DNA of 64,000 nucleotides from Hymenopus coronatus (GCA_030762935.1 CM060884.1:69875696-69939695), one strand, 5' to 3'; shown: positions 21,978-33,680, counted from the stretch's first letter. A program made the numbers and translations. Notes: generated by a model not told the origin, from the letters alone.

Positions 21978-22406
21978 GAAAAAAGGCTTGACTATTTATA
22001 AATAAAATATACACTCAAGAGGTATATATTTCAAGTTAGCACATCTTAAGTTCAAAAGGATTTTATTTGGATACACATAACAGATGCCACTTTAGTTGAA
22101 GAGTAGTTGTTGTTGTATTTCAGGACAATCTTTTAGACAGGTGTTAAACCAGATCTGATCTGTTTCAGCGTCTCTTTCCCTCTGTTAGTTTTCCTTTTAT
22201 GGTTTTGAACCATATCTGCAATTGAGATTGCAATATAATGAAACCACGTTCTTGGTCGCAGCTTCTTTGATAGATTATCAAAACATGGCTCGTTGTTAAA
22301 ACTCAAAATACACTCGCGTGTCAATAGGAAATAATAGTTTACACACTTGGATGGCGGGGCATACAAGTCCGCTTCTTCTGCTCGTAATAAATTGTGGCTG
22401 TCATAG
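21978..22406. other. unassigned, with a 107-codon open frame
   Basis: A minus-strand frame 22133-22456 is open, but I recognise no family and it runs into a repeat end. Not called as a gene. Confidence 0.35.
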
Positions 22407-23483
22407 ACAGTGTTGCCAACACTTGGTGATGAAAAGTGGCTAAAAGTGATTGTCAAAACAGCTAGAAATGGCTAGATATAGAGCAGTACCTGTATGCAAA
22501 CCAGTTCACATGTTTTTTGCCTAATCCATTAATGTTTATTAAATTGTAATATAATTTAATCAACCTTTTTGATTCCTTTATAATTTTAATAAAAAAAAAT
22601 CTGATGTGTTCCATTCAAATGACTTTCTGTACAGCTCTGCAACAAATTATTCTTAAAAAGTTTATGATTCTATTTACTTCATGCTAAGAAATAGTCTTAA
22701 TAATTGCTTCCTTGTAAGTAGAAGCGAAATAAGGGAGTACCATAGGTTAAAGTGATAGTCAAAAGCTGGTTACTATGTGATTGAAGTTCCTTTGTTTGTG
22801 TGGACAGGTGTTCACAAAGTCCTGTGTGAGAAAAGAATTAAGTTTTTTAAAGCTGAAACCAAAAACAAGGAGTATCTCAAAAACGATCAACTCCACGACA
22901 AAAATGCATAGAACTTAAATTGTGTGTTTTAAAGTGGTCTACATATTTTGTGAGGTAAGTTTTTCTCCATCTCTTACGGTTTGGCAGTTATGTAAAATTC
23001 CATAAAACTCATCCAGAATAAAACAGTTTTCAGAGGATATTCCCAGAAAATTCAAGATATACATTTTATTTGTCAATATATATGATAAATATCTTTAATA
23101 TATGATATTTTAATCAAAATTGTTAAAGAGCCATTTTTGAGAAAATCAAAATGTTCGAAATTTTTTCCATGTATAGGGTAGTTTGGAGTGGGGGAATTTT
23201 TCTCAAAATCTTCGTGTTGCATCCCTGGAAGATACTAAAATTAAGTACGTACGTACCTTTTTGTGAAAATGCTTATTTTTTTAATACATGTGACCCTAAA
23301 CCATGTATTAGCGGTGAAATCTCGGTATCGAATTTTTGGGTGGAGTGCAATACCTACATAATGTATATAGTACTGTAGAGAAAGTAATTAGACAACGTAA
23401 ATTGAGAGAGCTAGAAAAGCCTCAATAATTTGGAAAAAAAAAAAGGCTAAAATGTTCAATTTGCAAAATGGCTGGAAGTGTTC

Positions 23484-23532
<49 letters not shown>

Positions 23533-23920
23533 ACAGATTTAGCTATAAAAGGACTAAATTATCATCAGTGTTATAGTGTTATTGCTGATGATATAAAGTA
23601 GACCGATTGTTTATATGTACCTACTGGACCTCTGAGATTACTGGGAAATAAATGTAGAAAGAAAAAAGCGTGGAAATGAATTGATGGCATCACACATGCA
23701 GGGAAAAGAGTGCGTCATTTAACTGGGGAACCTGTCGAATACTTACTGTAATATGTGCATACATGTTTATTAAAAATCAGAATTATCTGCGTTTCAAAAT
23801 GGCCACACAGCTAAAGATATAACAAAACAATAGCCAAAATGCTACCTGTGGTTTTTTTTAAACATTTGATCCAAAAGATCAGATTAAGCTACCAAGGGGG
23901 ATAACTGGCAACTCTGGCCA
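22407..23920. mobile_element. possible DNA transposon hosting an H copy
   Basis: The left CAGTGTTGCCAACACTTGG and right CTGGCAACTCTGG are roughly inverted, and GGCTAAAA/TGGCTAG(A/T)-like motifs recur inside. Element H (22600-23387) and a run of about 40 Ts (23491-23530) interrupt it. Weak evidence. Confidence 0.3.
22600..23387 (+). mobile_element. element H copy
   Basis: TCTGATGTGTTCCATTCAAAT start preceded by an A-run, hairpin end ACTGTAGAGAAAGTAA, all blocks in order. The CA-repeat position is deleted (ATTAAGTACGTACGTACC). Confidence 0.75.
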
Positions 23921-23994
23921 TAGAGGCTACCATTGCTCCAGAATATGCTTGGAACAGTGCTTTGTTCTCTAGCAATAACATCTGATTTTGAAAG

Positions 23995-24130
23995 TATCTT
24001 GCTATAGTACAGTATAGCTGTTTCTAGCGACAGCATCAAAATCGTCTAAATGCAGGTTTTTCCTGGAGCGGACACTGTTTTTGTTCCGCTTCCGGACAGC
24101 CAAACTCTCGCTAATGACCTCCTAACAGGT
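23995..24130 (+). repeat. direct repeat flanking the 24.2 kb element, copy 1
   Basis: Shares CTTGCTATA, AGCATCAAAATCG, ACTGTTTTTGTTCC, TTC(C/T)GGAC and CTCTCGCT(A/G)ATG with 24823-24947 in the same orientation. Confidence 0.55.
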
Positions 24131-24196
24131 TTCAAAATATCTGATGTGATCCATTCACATGATCTTCTCTCTGTTCTACAAACTATGAGTATTCCG

Positions 24197-24817
24197 TTAG
24201 AAAGTGACGGGCGATTTGGCATAACTAAATAACAACAAAAGTTACCAACACAAAACTTTATTTCTCGACGTAATCGTCGTTGCTATCAAGGTATTTATTG
24301 TAACGTGGTACCAGTTTTTCAACGCAGATGTTATACTCTTCCACCGCTAAAGATGTCACTGCCACGTTGAGGTCTTCATGATTGGGAAATGTTTTCCATC
24401 CAAAAAGTACATGTACGGTGTCCAATGTGGAATACCGGTTTTATCAACATTTGCTTTCAACTCCTCCATGACGATTGATGAATTTCCACTCCGATCTTTA
24501 TCGTACACCTTGATTACTCTTAAATTATGCGCCATTTCCTCACTGAAGATTTGTTCATTGTATTATCACCCTACACTTGCGTTATTTGCCTATAAAAGTC
24601 GATTGGTCGAACATTTTGTGTATTCAAAAAACGAATAAGTTCTTTGGCGGTAGGAAAGTATAACATCGGCCTTGAGAAACTGGTAATGACAATAAATGAC
24701 TTGATAGAATGGAGAAATAGAGTAAGATGCTGTAACTTTGCAAATAAAGTTTTGTGTTTATATCTTTCGTAATTATTTATAATACGAAATCGTCTGTCTC
24801 TTTATGGAAGACCCTCG
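24197..24817. mobile_element. double 3'-end mariner derivative, copy 2
   Basis: Left arm 24204-24353 on the minus strand encodes FPNHEDLNVAVTSLAVEEYN, then CVEKLVPRYNKYLDS and DDYVEK, stop: the normal C-terminus of a mariner transposase. Right arm 24641-24800 is an inverted copy of that 3' end on the plus strand. Between them the minus strand carries the transposase N-terminal region (SSVRKW, DRSGNSSIV, EELKANVD). So the 5' end has been replaced by a second 3' end. It shares its fusion point (before TCTTTGGCGGTAG) with the 18.9 kb copy. Right terminus GAAGACCCTCG. Confidence 0.7.
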
Positions 24818-24822
24818 AACCT

Positions 24823-24947
24823 TGCTATAATACAATACACTGCTTCTAGCAACAGCAGTTGTTGCATCAAAATCGGCTACCCAGGAAAACTTCAGTTTTT
24901 GTTGTTCCCTTCTGGACGACACGCTCTCGCTGATGGCCTCTTAGGAT
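24823..24947 (+). repeat. direct repeat flanking the 24.2 kb element, copy 2
   Basis: See 23995-24130. The pair brackets the mariner derivative. Confidence 0.55.
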
Positions 24948-24957
24948 CCGAAAAAAA

Positions 24958-25697
24958 GAATGTGATGTTCCTCCATTCACATGGCTTTCTCTCTCTGTTC
25001 TACAAACTATTCTTGCACACGATTATCTGTTGTCTACATGCTAATCAAGATAAATGTTATCAGCAATAGTTTTAATCGCTTATTTGCTTATAAGTAGAAG
25101 GGGAATATGAGAATATACTATGCTACACCTCTCGCTGTGCGTTTGTCATTGAATTTCGGTTCTCTTTCCATGGCCAGGAGTAAAACAAAAGAAAGACGAA
25201 ACCAATGAGGGATTTCCAGCTTGAGAAAAGCTGAAGTATTCTAAAGTTTAAACCAATAACACGGAATATCTTGAAATGGCTAGACAAATTATATGTTTTA
25301 AAGAGATCTACATTTTTGTGTAGAAAGTTTTTGTTTGCCAGTTATGCAAAACTCAGAGTGAAGAAGGCTTCAGGGAATATTCCCAAGAAATTCAGGATTG
25401 ACATTTTATTTGTCATGTAAATATGTATACTGTACGGTATTTTAATCAAAATCGTAGTCATTTTTTTTTAGAAAACAGAGATTTCGAAAATTCTTCCGTG
25501 TAAAGGTAATTTCATACTAAACTTAAGTTTGGTATTTAACGGCGTCCACACGGACACTGGCCTTTTTCTATTTTTTTAATTCAGGGGTGCTCAAAAATGC
25601 GTTTCCAGTGAAATATTTATATCGAATATTTGGGAGGAATACCAAACCTATACTACAAACTATGTACTTACATTGTACATACGTGCTAGTGAAAATC
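24958..25697 (+). mobile_element. element H copy
   Basis: GTGATGTTCCTCCATTCACATG start and AGTGAAAATCAA-type eroded hairpin end; CA-repeat position deleted. Confidence 0.65.
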
Positions 25698-25937
25698 AAA
25701 ATGCATATTGTGTAGGTGACGCTGTTGCCGCTAATATTCAAGATGTGTACATCCCAAATGTGAATGGAATGTAGCGTAGCCAAAAGTTACATCAGAATGT
25801 GTGTTGACAAGCTCTCAGTAAAGAGGTGGCACTTCTCAGTCGTGGCTTCTGGCAATAAGGAAAGCATGCATTAATGTTTCTTCAGCAATTCCTGATCTAC
25901 AGTTAGAAGTTTAGCAGCGTTTAAATAATTAGTCTAA
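25698..25937. other. unassigned
   Basis: Nothing recognised. Confidence 0.4.
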
Positions 25938-26973
25938 TTACTTTCTCTACACATGGTGTATAGAGAAGGTATTGTATTGCACCCAAAAATTCGATACCGA
26001 GATTTCAACGGAAATGCATGTTTTGAGACCCCCTGAATCCAAAAATAAACATTTTTAGAAAAAAGATCCGCGTGTGTCTGTGTGCAGCATAGTTCAAACA
26101 CGAAAAGTCCATTAAACACCAAACTTGATATTTAAGTTCAGTATCACCCAAGGATGCGATATGAACTACTCTATACTTAAGAAATTTTCGAAAATTTTGA
26201 TTTTCTCAAAAACGGCTCTAACGATTTTGATTAAAATCCCTTACATTTAAGACATTTCCATGACCAAATGTTTATCTTGAATTTTCTGGGAATAGCCTCT
26301 GAAGTCGTGTTTATTCGGATGAATTTTGCGAAAGTTTGTATAACTGATAAACCGTAAGAGATAGGAAAAAACTTACATAACAAAAATGTAGATCTCATTA
26401 AAACACACAATTTATGTTATATATTTTTTTTTTCGTGAGATTTTGGCAGATTCCCTGTTATTAGTTTCATCTTTAAAATAAAAGTACCTCAATGACATAG
26501 CAACCAGCGTTTAAAATATTTGACTATCCATTTAGTCTATGCTATTCCCTTATTTCCCTTCTACTTACAAGGAAGCTAATAGTTTCTCGATTAGCATTAA
26601 GTAAATAGAAGAATAAGCTTTTTAACAATAATTTACTGTATAGATGTAGAGAAAGCCATGTGAATGAAACACAGTATTTTTTTAAAATACTAGAGTATCG
26701 CTTTAGCCTAAGTCCCTTCTACTTACAAGTAATAAGGCCGTTTCTGCTAATGTTTACTTCGTTTGGCATTAAGTAAATAGAATAATAAGGTTTTTATTAA
26801 TTTGTTTCAGAGATGTAGGGAAAGTCGTGTCAATAGAACGCCTTAGATTTTGTGTGTGTGTGTGTGTGTTTTTTTTATTCGATGGCCTCAAAACATGTAT
26901 TTCCGATGAAATCTAGCTATCGTGTGAAATACAATACTTTTTTCTGCCTACTATCTGCGTGATAGAGAAAGTA
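25938..26973. mobile_element. cluster of element H copies
   Basis: 25938-26672 is a near-complete minus-orientation copy (ACTTTCTCTACACATGG to GAATGAAACACAG). 26693-26851 is a second minus-orientation terminal piece. 26868-26973 is a plus-orientation hairpin end containing a GT/T tract. Confidence 0.65.
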
Positions 26974-27164
26974 AAATTGTTTTAAGCCGAAGGATTGCGC
27001 ATCATGTACCAGATTTCGCCAAAATGAAATGGCAAAGCACGTTAGTTGCAAGCAAGAAATGTGGACCTTCCATACCGCTTACTGTCATACTTGGCTGTGT
27101 AATTTCCGTTTGCAACTGGAGCTATTTTTCCTGCAAGCTTGCGCTCTCTCCGTCCACGTGTCAT

Positions 27165-27573
27165 ACATATTTGTATCCGAGATGCATTATGTGAGCTTCT
27201 TACAATCTATAAAGCTTTGCATTCCGCTCAAAAAGTCGATACCGTGACTTCACTAGAAATACACGTTCTGAAATTCCCCACATTCAAAATCACATGACTT
27301 TCTCTACATCCCTGCAAAAAATATCGTTGAAAGGCTTATGCTTCTATTTACTTCATGCTAATCGAGAATACATTAGCAGAAATAGTCGTATTACTTGCTT
27401 CCATGTAAGTAGAAGCGAAACGATAGGTTAAAGTGATAGTCGAAAGCTGGTTGCTATGTGACTGCAGTTCCTTTGTTTGTATGGACAGAGAAAAGTATGT
27501 TTTTCAAAGCTGAAACCAAAAACAAGGAATATCTATGTTTTTCAAAGCTGAAACCAAAAACAAGGAATATCTA

Positions 27574-27611
<38 letters not shown>

Positions 27612-28022
27612 TCAACTCCACGAAGAAAATGAATATTACATGAATTGTGTGTTTTAAAGTGCTCTACATTTTTTGTGTGGTAAGTTTTGGTCCATCTCTT
27701 ACGGTTTAGCAGTTATGCAAAATATTTTAATCAAAATCAAAAAGTTCCATGTAAAGGGTAGTTGGGGGTGGAGAGATTTTCTTGAAAATCTTCGTGTCGC
27801 ATCCTTGGAAGACACCAAACCTATCTACCAAGTTTGTTTTAGCGGGCTTTTCGTTTTTGAGCTATGCTGCCCACAGAAAAAAAAACGCATGGACGTTTTT
27901 CAATTTTTTTGATTCAGAGGGTCTCAAAACATGTATTTCCGGTGAAATCTCCGTATCGAATTTTTGGGTGCATTACAATAACTTCTGTAAACACTAAACA
28001 CGTAGTACGTGTAGAGAAAGTA
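27165..28022. mobile_element. element H cluster with internal tandem duplication
   Basis: 27165-27290 is a minus-orientation fragment. 27291-28022 is a plus-orientation copy ending ACGTGTAGAGAAAGTAA. Within it, a segment of about 38 bases (GTTTTTCAAAGCTGAAACC...) is repeated in tandem at 27498-27573, followed by an A-run at about 27580-27609. Confidence 0.7.
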
Positions 28023-28134
28023 AAAATATTACTTCTTTATCTATATCTTGATACTTGAGATATATATTGGGCTAACGCGATAGTCAATCATTTTAAGTTA
28101 TTGCTAATTGAAACAATCGAAATACGTACTGCTC

Positions 28135-28520
28135 TTTGCATGACTGAGTAAACAAAAGAGGTGCGAGAAAAGTGGTTTAAAATTGAAACCAAAAACAAGG
28201 AATACAAAAAATGTATATGATATAAATTGTGTGTCTAAGGGATATCTATATTTTTATATAGTAAGTTTTTCTCTATCCCTTTATCAGTAATACAAAATTC
28301 ACCCAGAATGAATAGGTCATCCGAGGTTATTCCCAGAAAACTCAAGATTCCTTCTCCGTCCACGTGTCATACATATTTGTATCCACGAGATGCATTATGT
28401 GAACTTCAAACAAGCTATAAAACTTTGCTTTCTGCTACAAAAAAGTCGATACCGTGATTTGACCAGAAATACGCGTTCTGAAATTCCCACAATAAAGATA
28501 TGGTGTGTTCCATTCACATG
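28135..28520. mobile_element. element H fragments
   Basis: AAATTGAAACCAAAAACAAGG and ATTCCCAGAAAACTCAAGA (plus), then ATACATATTTGTATCCACGAG and GTCGATACCGTGATTTGACC (a variant shared with 27165-27290), then GTGTTCCATTCACATGAC. Confidence 0.55.
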
Positions 28521-28564
28521 ACTTTCTCTATAAACTATTGTTACAAAAGATTATTTCCTTATAT

Positions 28565-28945
28565 ACGAGGGTCATCAAGAAAGTAACGAACGATATGATT
28601 TGGCATAACTAAACAATAACGAAAGTTATTAATACAAAACTTTATTTACAAAACCTTTTACCTTACTCTATTTTTCAAGTAATCGTCATTGCTATCAAGG
28701 GGTTAGGCCACTCGCCTCTCACCCGGGTTCGATCCCAAGCGACCACATGTGAGGTTTGTGGTGGACAAAGCGGCGCAGGGGCGGGTTTTTCTCCGGTATC
28801 CCCCGCCATCGCATTCCACTGGTGCTCCATCTTCACTCCATATATCACCAGTGTCATCGCCTGCGGTGCCACGAGTAAGCGGGCGTTAAACACTACAAAA
28901 AAAAACTGCTATCAAGGTGTTTATTGTCATAGCCTTCGTACTTGC
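28565..28945 (-). mobile_element. mariner 3' end with a SINE inside
   Basis: TA, then CGAGGGTCATCAAGAAAGTA, ATTTGGCATAACTAAACAAT and ACAAAACTTTATTTACAAA: the same inverted 3' end as at 18.9 and 24.2 kb, with the least damaged terminus of the group. Interrupted at GCTATCAAGG by the SINE at 28701-28907; truncated after about 28945. Confidence 0.7.
28701..28907 (+). mobile_element. SINE family 1 copy with target duplication
   Basis: Head 5' truncated (GGTTAGGCCACTCGCC), B box GGGTTCGATCCC, body GGTTTGTGGTGGACAAAG and tail GGGCGTTAAACACT plus A-run. The 10 bases GCTATCAAGG occur directly before (28691-28700) and after (28908-28917), inside the host mariner. Confidence 0.9.
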
Positions 28946-29392
28946 TGTTCCATGGTCTAGATTGAGAGCATACAGTTAACCATATTATTGGATTTACCCT
29001 GAGCGAGCGGAGAAAGTGCGAACTACAAATGTTTTTTTTTGTGGCATGAACACGTGCTAGCTGCTGGGATGGTGTTCAAACAACCGCGCCTCTCTTCACT
29101 ACTTTGCTGCTGTTTATCTTCCTTCAAGCGTTTGGCTTCCAACCCTATTACACTATTTTCATCAACGTTTTCAACAAAAAAAATCTGACTGACTATCGAA
29201 TTGCCCAAGACAAATGAAGATAAGGAAGATGAACATAAGCAGAAATGGTCTAATGTTAGAGTAATGAAAAGTTAATACATTTTCTATGGGTTTCTGGGAG
29301 AGTTTTAACCCCCACCTCATTCGCTACTCGTTTGTTTGCCGAGCTTGGAGCCGTGAAAAATAACCGTGTACGATGTTCAAATAGGTTAAAGA
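28946..29392. other. unassigned
   Basis: No supported feature. A minus-strand frame of 61 codons at 29023-29208 is hydrophilic and not recognised. Confidence 0.4.
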
Positions 29393-29625
29393 ATGTCTTA
29401 GTGGTCGAGTGGTGAGCGAGCTGACTTCTCACTCGGAGGTACCGGGTTCGATTCTCGGCTGGGGCGGAGAATTTTCCTTTAACCAGAATTATTTCCTATC
29501 TCCCACAGAGTCTGGAATTATGTGTGTTGGACTTAAACCCAACGCAAAGAACCTACAGACGAGTTGTTTCTAATGCAAAGCCCCCGATATGACATTAGAT
29601 ATTAAAGGGGGCTATTCAAAAAAAA
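29393..29625 (+). mobile_element. SINE family 3 copy
   Basis: Head TTAGTGGTCGAGTGGTGAGC, B box GGGTTCGATTCTCGG, body TTTAACCAGAATTATTTCC and tail AAGCCCCCGATATGACATT / AAAGGGGGCTATTC plus A-run. Confidence 0.8.
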
Positions 29626-29652
29626 GTTTGGATTTCTTATCCAAATACGTCC

Positions 29653-30431
29653 TTTTTGCTTTCTCTGCTCTTACTATGCACATAGTGTATAGAGAAAGTA
29701 TTGTGTTGCACCCAAAAATTCGATATCGAGATTTCACCGTAAATGCACGTCTTAGGGTCCCTGTATAAAATGCATTTTTATAAAAAGGTCCGTTTGTCTG
29801 CGAAAACGATGATTCAAAAACGCAAAGTCGGTAAAATACTAAACTTGCTATACACAATATATGGAATACGTTTTTTTTTTTTTTTTTTTTCGTGGAGTGC
29901 GCCATTTTTTTACATATTCCTTGTTATTTCTTTAAGGTTTAAATTACTTTTTCTTCTAATGTCCTTTAACCTGGTTGGTCATATCGGACGATGGATGAAA
30001 TGATGGTCAAATGATCTCGGGGTCCATGGAGCTTAAAGTTACTCGACATTCGACTTCTCAGGATAAGGGAAAACCCCGGGCAAATCATCGTAAGCGAGAT
30101 TCGAACTCTGAACCTTTTGAATGTGAAGCAGACACGCTGCCACCACACTACCCAGGCGAGCAAATACTTTTTTCTCACGCGGAAATTGGTAAACTCCTGC
30201 TCAGGCATAGAAGCGGATTTCAACAACATGGCAACCAGTTTTTAAAATATTTGACTATTGTTTTAGCCTAGTGTATTCCATTATTTTGTTTCTACTTGCA
30301 AGAAAGCAAGTAAAAAGACAATTTCTGGTAATGTTATCTCGATCGTCATAAATTAGAAGAATAAGCGGTTTAACAATAATTTGTTGCAGCGATGTAGAGA
30401 AAGTCGGGGTAATGTAACGCATCATATTTTT
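29653..30431 (-). mobile_element. element H copy with nested SINE 4
   Basis: Hairpin-side start TTTCTCTGCTCTTACTATG, T-run at 29871-29891, internal deletion after the ACTAAACTTGCTAT block, then SINE family 4 at 29953-30165. The copy resumes to end near GTAATGTAACGCATCATA. Confidence 0.65.
29953..30165 (-). mobile_element. SINE family 4 copy
   Basis: Tail side AATGTCCTTTAACCTGGTTGG on the left; reversed B box GAGATTCGAACTC and head CACGCTGCCACCACACTACC on the right. Confidence 0.8.
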
Positions 30432-30493
30432 ATATTTCAGTTAACATTCACTTTCTGATGTTTTCCAATAGAACCATTAAGATCTTGGTGGCG

Positions 30494-31290
30494 TATAATG
30501 TATAGAGGTGTTGTATTGCACCCAAAAATTCCATACCGAGATTTTACTGGAAATATATGTTTTCAGACCCCCTGAATCCAAAAGGAAAGTATTTTTAGAA
30601 AAATGTACGTGTGTGGGGGGGGGGCAGCATAGTTAAAAAACGAAAAGAATGTAAAATACCAAACTTGGTATTTAAGTTTGGTATCGTCCAAGGATGCGAC
30701 ACGAAGATTTAAAAATAAAAAAATAAAAAATCCCCCCACCCCAAACTACCCTTTACTTGGAAAAAATTTCGAAAAGTTTGATTTTCTCAAAAATGGCTCT
30801 AACGATTTTGATTAAAATATCATATATTAAATATATTCATGTGCCAAATAAAATTTATATCTTGAATTTTCTGGGAATAGCCTCTGAATAATTTATTCTG
30901 GACGAATTTTACGGAATTTTGCATGACTGCCAAACCGTAATAGATGGGCAAAACCTTACCACACAAAACATGTAGGGCACGTTAAAACACACAATTTATG
31001 TTATATACATTTTTTTTCTCGTGTAGTTGATCGTTTTTTTTTTTAGATATTCGTTGTTTTCGGTTTGAGCTATGAAAAACTTATACTTTTCTCATACAGG
31101 AATTTATCAACTCCTGTCCATACACCAAAGGAACTTCAGTCACAAGCAACCAGCTTTTGACTATCACTTTAACCTATGGTACTCCCTTATTTCGCTTCTA
31201 CTTACAGGGAAGTAAGTAATAATACTATTTCTGCTAATTTTTTCTCGATTAGATGAAGTAAATAGAATAATTTGTTGCAGAGATATAGAG
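30494..31290 (-). mobile_element. element H copy
   Basis: TGTATAGAGGTGTTGTATTGC to TAATTTGTTGCAGAGATATAG. Contains the near-palindrome ACCAAACTTGGTATT and a G-run at the microsatellite position (30613-30623). Terminal TCAGA lost. Confidence 0.7.
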
Positions 31291-31699
31291 AATAGAGATA
31301 ATATTTTTAAGTTGCATATTCTCGGAGTCCCTGGGAATACTTAAAGAGTTTAGAATTGGTGGAATGTGTTCTTTTCACTTACAATTAACAAGGAGGGAAT
31401 ATTTTTAGCGCATTCTTGCTAGGTTTTCCATACTCAGAATTTCGCCAGGTCATTAAACCATGGTGTGTCAAATGTTTCGTTACTCTTAGCGCTTCCCTTT
31501 GGTAGCTAGAGGCATTAGTGTACCTCTTATCAGAATTCATAGCAAATACACGCTTTGAGGTCCCCTGAATCTTCCGAAGAGAAACTGGCAACATAATCCG
31601 AAAAGTGAAAGTCAATGTACATGAATACGCGCGCGCACACAACTTCCATCTCATCCAGCCACTTATTTGGAAGATTTTCACACTTTTATTGCTTTCTCC
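31291..31699. other. unassigned
   Basis: Short CCCCTGAATC-type string near 31561 may be an H scrap; otherwise nothing recognised. Confidence 0.35.
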
Positions 31700-32200
31700 A
31701 CCATGTTTAGAAGTAGAAGTACTGTATTAAAAAGTCAGTTTTTTAGAATATCATAATCAAACTTGGTTATTAAGTTCCGCATCTTGTAAGCATACGTCAC
31801 GAATATTTTGAGTAACAACAATTATCGTTTACATGGAAAGATTTTCAACATTTTTGATTTTTTCAAAAACGTTCTAAAGATTTGAATTAAAATCTCATAT
31901 TTTAAATATATTTTCATCACAAAATGAATGCAGCCCGCCTCAATAGTTTGAGAGTAGCATGTCTGCCTCACATTTAAGAGGTTGCGAGTTCGAATCTCGC
32001 TTAGGGTGAGTTAACCCGAAACGCCTAGCGAAAGCTTATAAAAGATGTGACTATCGCTTTAGCCTAGTGGAATTCCAGTCAAGGAACTCGGTAATAAGTC
32101 AATTTGTGTTAAGTTTATCTCGATTTGCGTGAAATAGAAGAATAAGCTTTTTTTTTACACAATAGTTAGAGAAAGTCATGTGAATGTAACAAATTTGTTT
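31700..32200 (-). mobile_element. element H, diverged, with nested SINE 4 head
   Basis: CATGTTTAGAAGTAGAAGTAC, TCAAACTTGGTTATTAAG and TTTGATTTTTTCAAAAACG on the left of the SINE; ATGTGACTATCGCTTTAGCC and GTTAGAGAAAGTCATGTGAA on the right. Confidence 0.6.
31926..32022 (+). mobile_element. SINE family 4 head
   Basis: GCCCGCCTCAATAGTTTGAG, GTTGCGAGTTCGAATCTC (B box), GCTTAGGGTGAGTTAACCCG, then cut. Nearly the whole tRNA-like part is present. Confidence 0.75.
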
Positions 32201-32458
32201 CTAAGTTTGCAGCCAGGGGTATCAATTGGGAGGGGCCTGGAGGTTAATTGTCCCCCTAGAATACTAATTATTATTCTCATTTAAGAAATACAGTTTTTAG
32301 GCTAAATATACTGTTAGGAAATAAAAAAAAAATCGGGTGGTTCTTCATGCAGCTTCCCCCCCCCCCCCCCCCCAGAAGTAGAAATTGAAATGCCGCTTCT
32401 GTTTGCAACTGTTAAAAATCAATAATCATTTATTATCAATAGTTTTTTTTTTTTTTTT

Positions 32459-32681
32459 AGTTTAACGTCCTTTAACCTGGTTGGTCATATCGGACGATGA
32501 ATTGGTGAAATGATGCTCAAATGATCTCGGGGTCCATGCAGTTACTCGACATTTGTCTTCTCAGGATAAGGAAACTCCCCGAAAAAAACCTTATCCGAAT
32601 AACTCATCCTAAGCGAGATTCGAACTCGCGACCTGTCGAGTATGAGGCAGACACGCTACCACCACACTACACAAGCGGGCT
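32459..32681 (-). mobile_element. SINE family 4 copy, full length
   Basis: Starts with the tail (a T-run and TTTAACGTCCTTTAACCTGG), then GATCTCGGGGTCCATGC, GAGATTCGAACTCGCGACC (reversed B box) and CTACACAAGCGGGC. A C-run of about 24 lies just upstream at 32350-32373. Confidence 0.8.
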
Positions 32682-33046
32682 AATCAGTAGATGTGTATAC
32701 TAAAATTTCTGACATTGTCGAAATTACAGTAACAAAACAATATAAAATATAGAGAACAACACTGAAGCTTTATTTTGTTGAAACTGTTTTCTGTGTGTTT
32801 CTTTTCCTTGAGTATTGTAGTAACGTCTGCATTTCAACGCTAAACGAGTTTCATACCCTCCCAGCTAAAACACGGTTTGGGCTGATTCTGTGCAATTTCC
32901 TGAGAAACATACCATAAATAGTGCACTTGCTCATAAGAAGAGGTTAGCCCACACCCCGGAGTCGCCACATGGAGAGCAAGGAGCACTAGCATACCAAATT
33001 AACACGATCTGGTCTTATTCCTTAACGTTGCTCTGTTGTACTTAAT
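32682..33046. other. unassigned
   Basis: Nothing recognised. Confidence 0.4.
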
Positions 33047-33680
33047 TACTTTCTCTTATCACGTAGGTAGCGAAGTTATTGCATTCCACCCAAAAATTCG
33101 ATACCGAGCTTTCACCAGAAATACGTTTTTGAAATCTTAACAAAAAATCTGATGTTCCATTTAAAAGTTTTAAACCAATAACAAGGAATATCTCGAAAAC
33201 GGTCAACTCCAGAAAAAAATGCATTGTTTTCAGAAGCTCTACGTTTTTTGTGTAGTAAGTTTTTGTCTATCTCTTATGATTTACTAGTTATGCAAATAAA
33301 AATAATAATAAAAAAAATCATCCAGAATAAGAGGTCTTTAAAGGCTATTCCCGAAAAATTCAAGATGTTATTTTATTTGTAATGTAAATATCTATTTTAA
33401 TCAAAATTGGTAGAGCCATTTTTGAGAAAATGAAAATCTTCGTGACGCATCCTGGAAAGATGCTGAACATAAATATCTAGTTTGGTATTTAACATACTTT
33501 TCGTTTTAGAGCTATGCTGCCCACACATACACACACCCGGACATTTTTCTAAAAATGTTTTTTTTATTCAAGGGGTCTCAAAACATATATTTCCGGTGAA
33601 ATCTTGGTATCGAATTTTTGGGTGCAATAAAATACCTGCTCTATACACTATGTACATAGTAGTGTAGAGAAAGTAAAGAA
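33047..33680. mobile_element. opposed element H fragments
   Basis: 33047-33135 is the hairpin end in minus orientation. 33138-33680 is a plus-orientation copy with a short A/T-rich expansion (33293-33318) and a CACACATACACACACCC stretch, ending GTGTAGAGAAAGTAA. Confidence 0.65.

Noticed and set aside
22133..22456. 107-codon open frame on the minus strand
   Set aside because: No recognisable family and it runs into a repeat terminus; open by chance is plausible.
33481..33667. 61-codon frame with a hydrophobic start
   Set aside because: It is element H sequence in plus orientation and recurs in other copies with stops.
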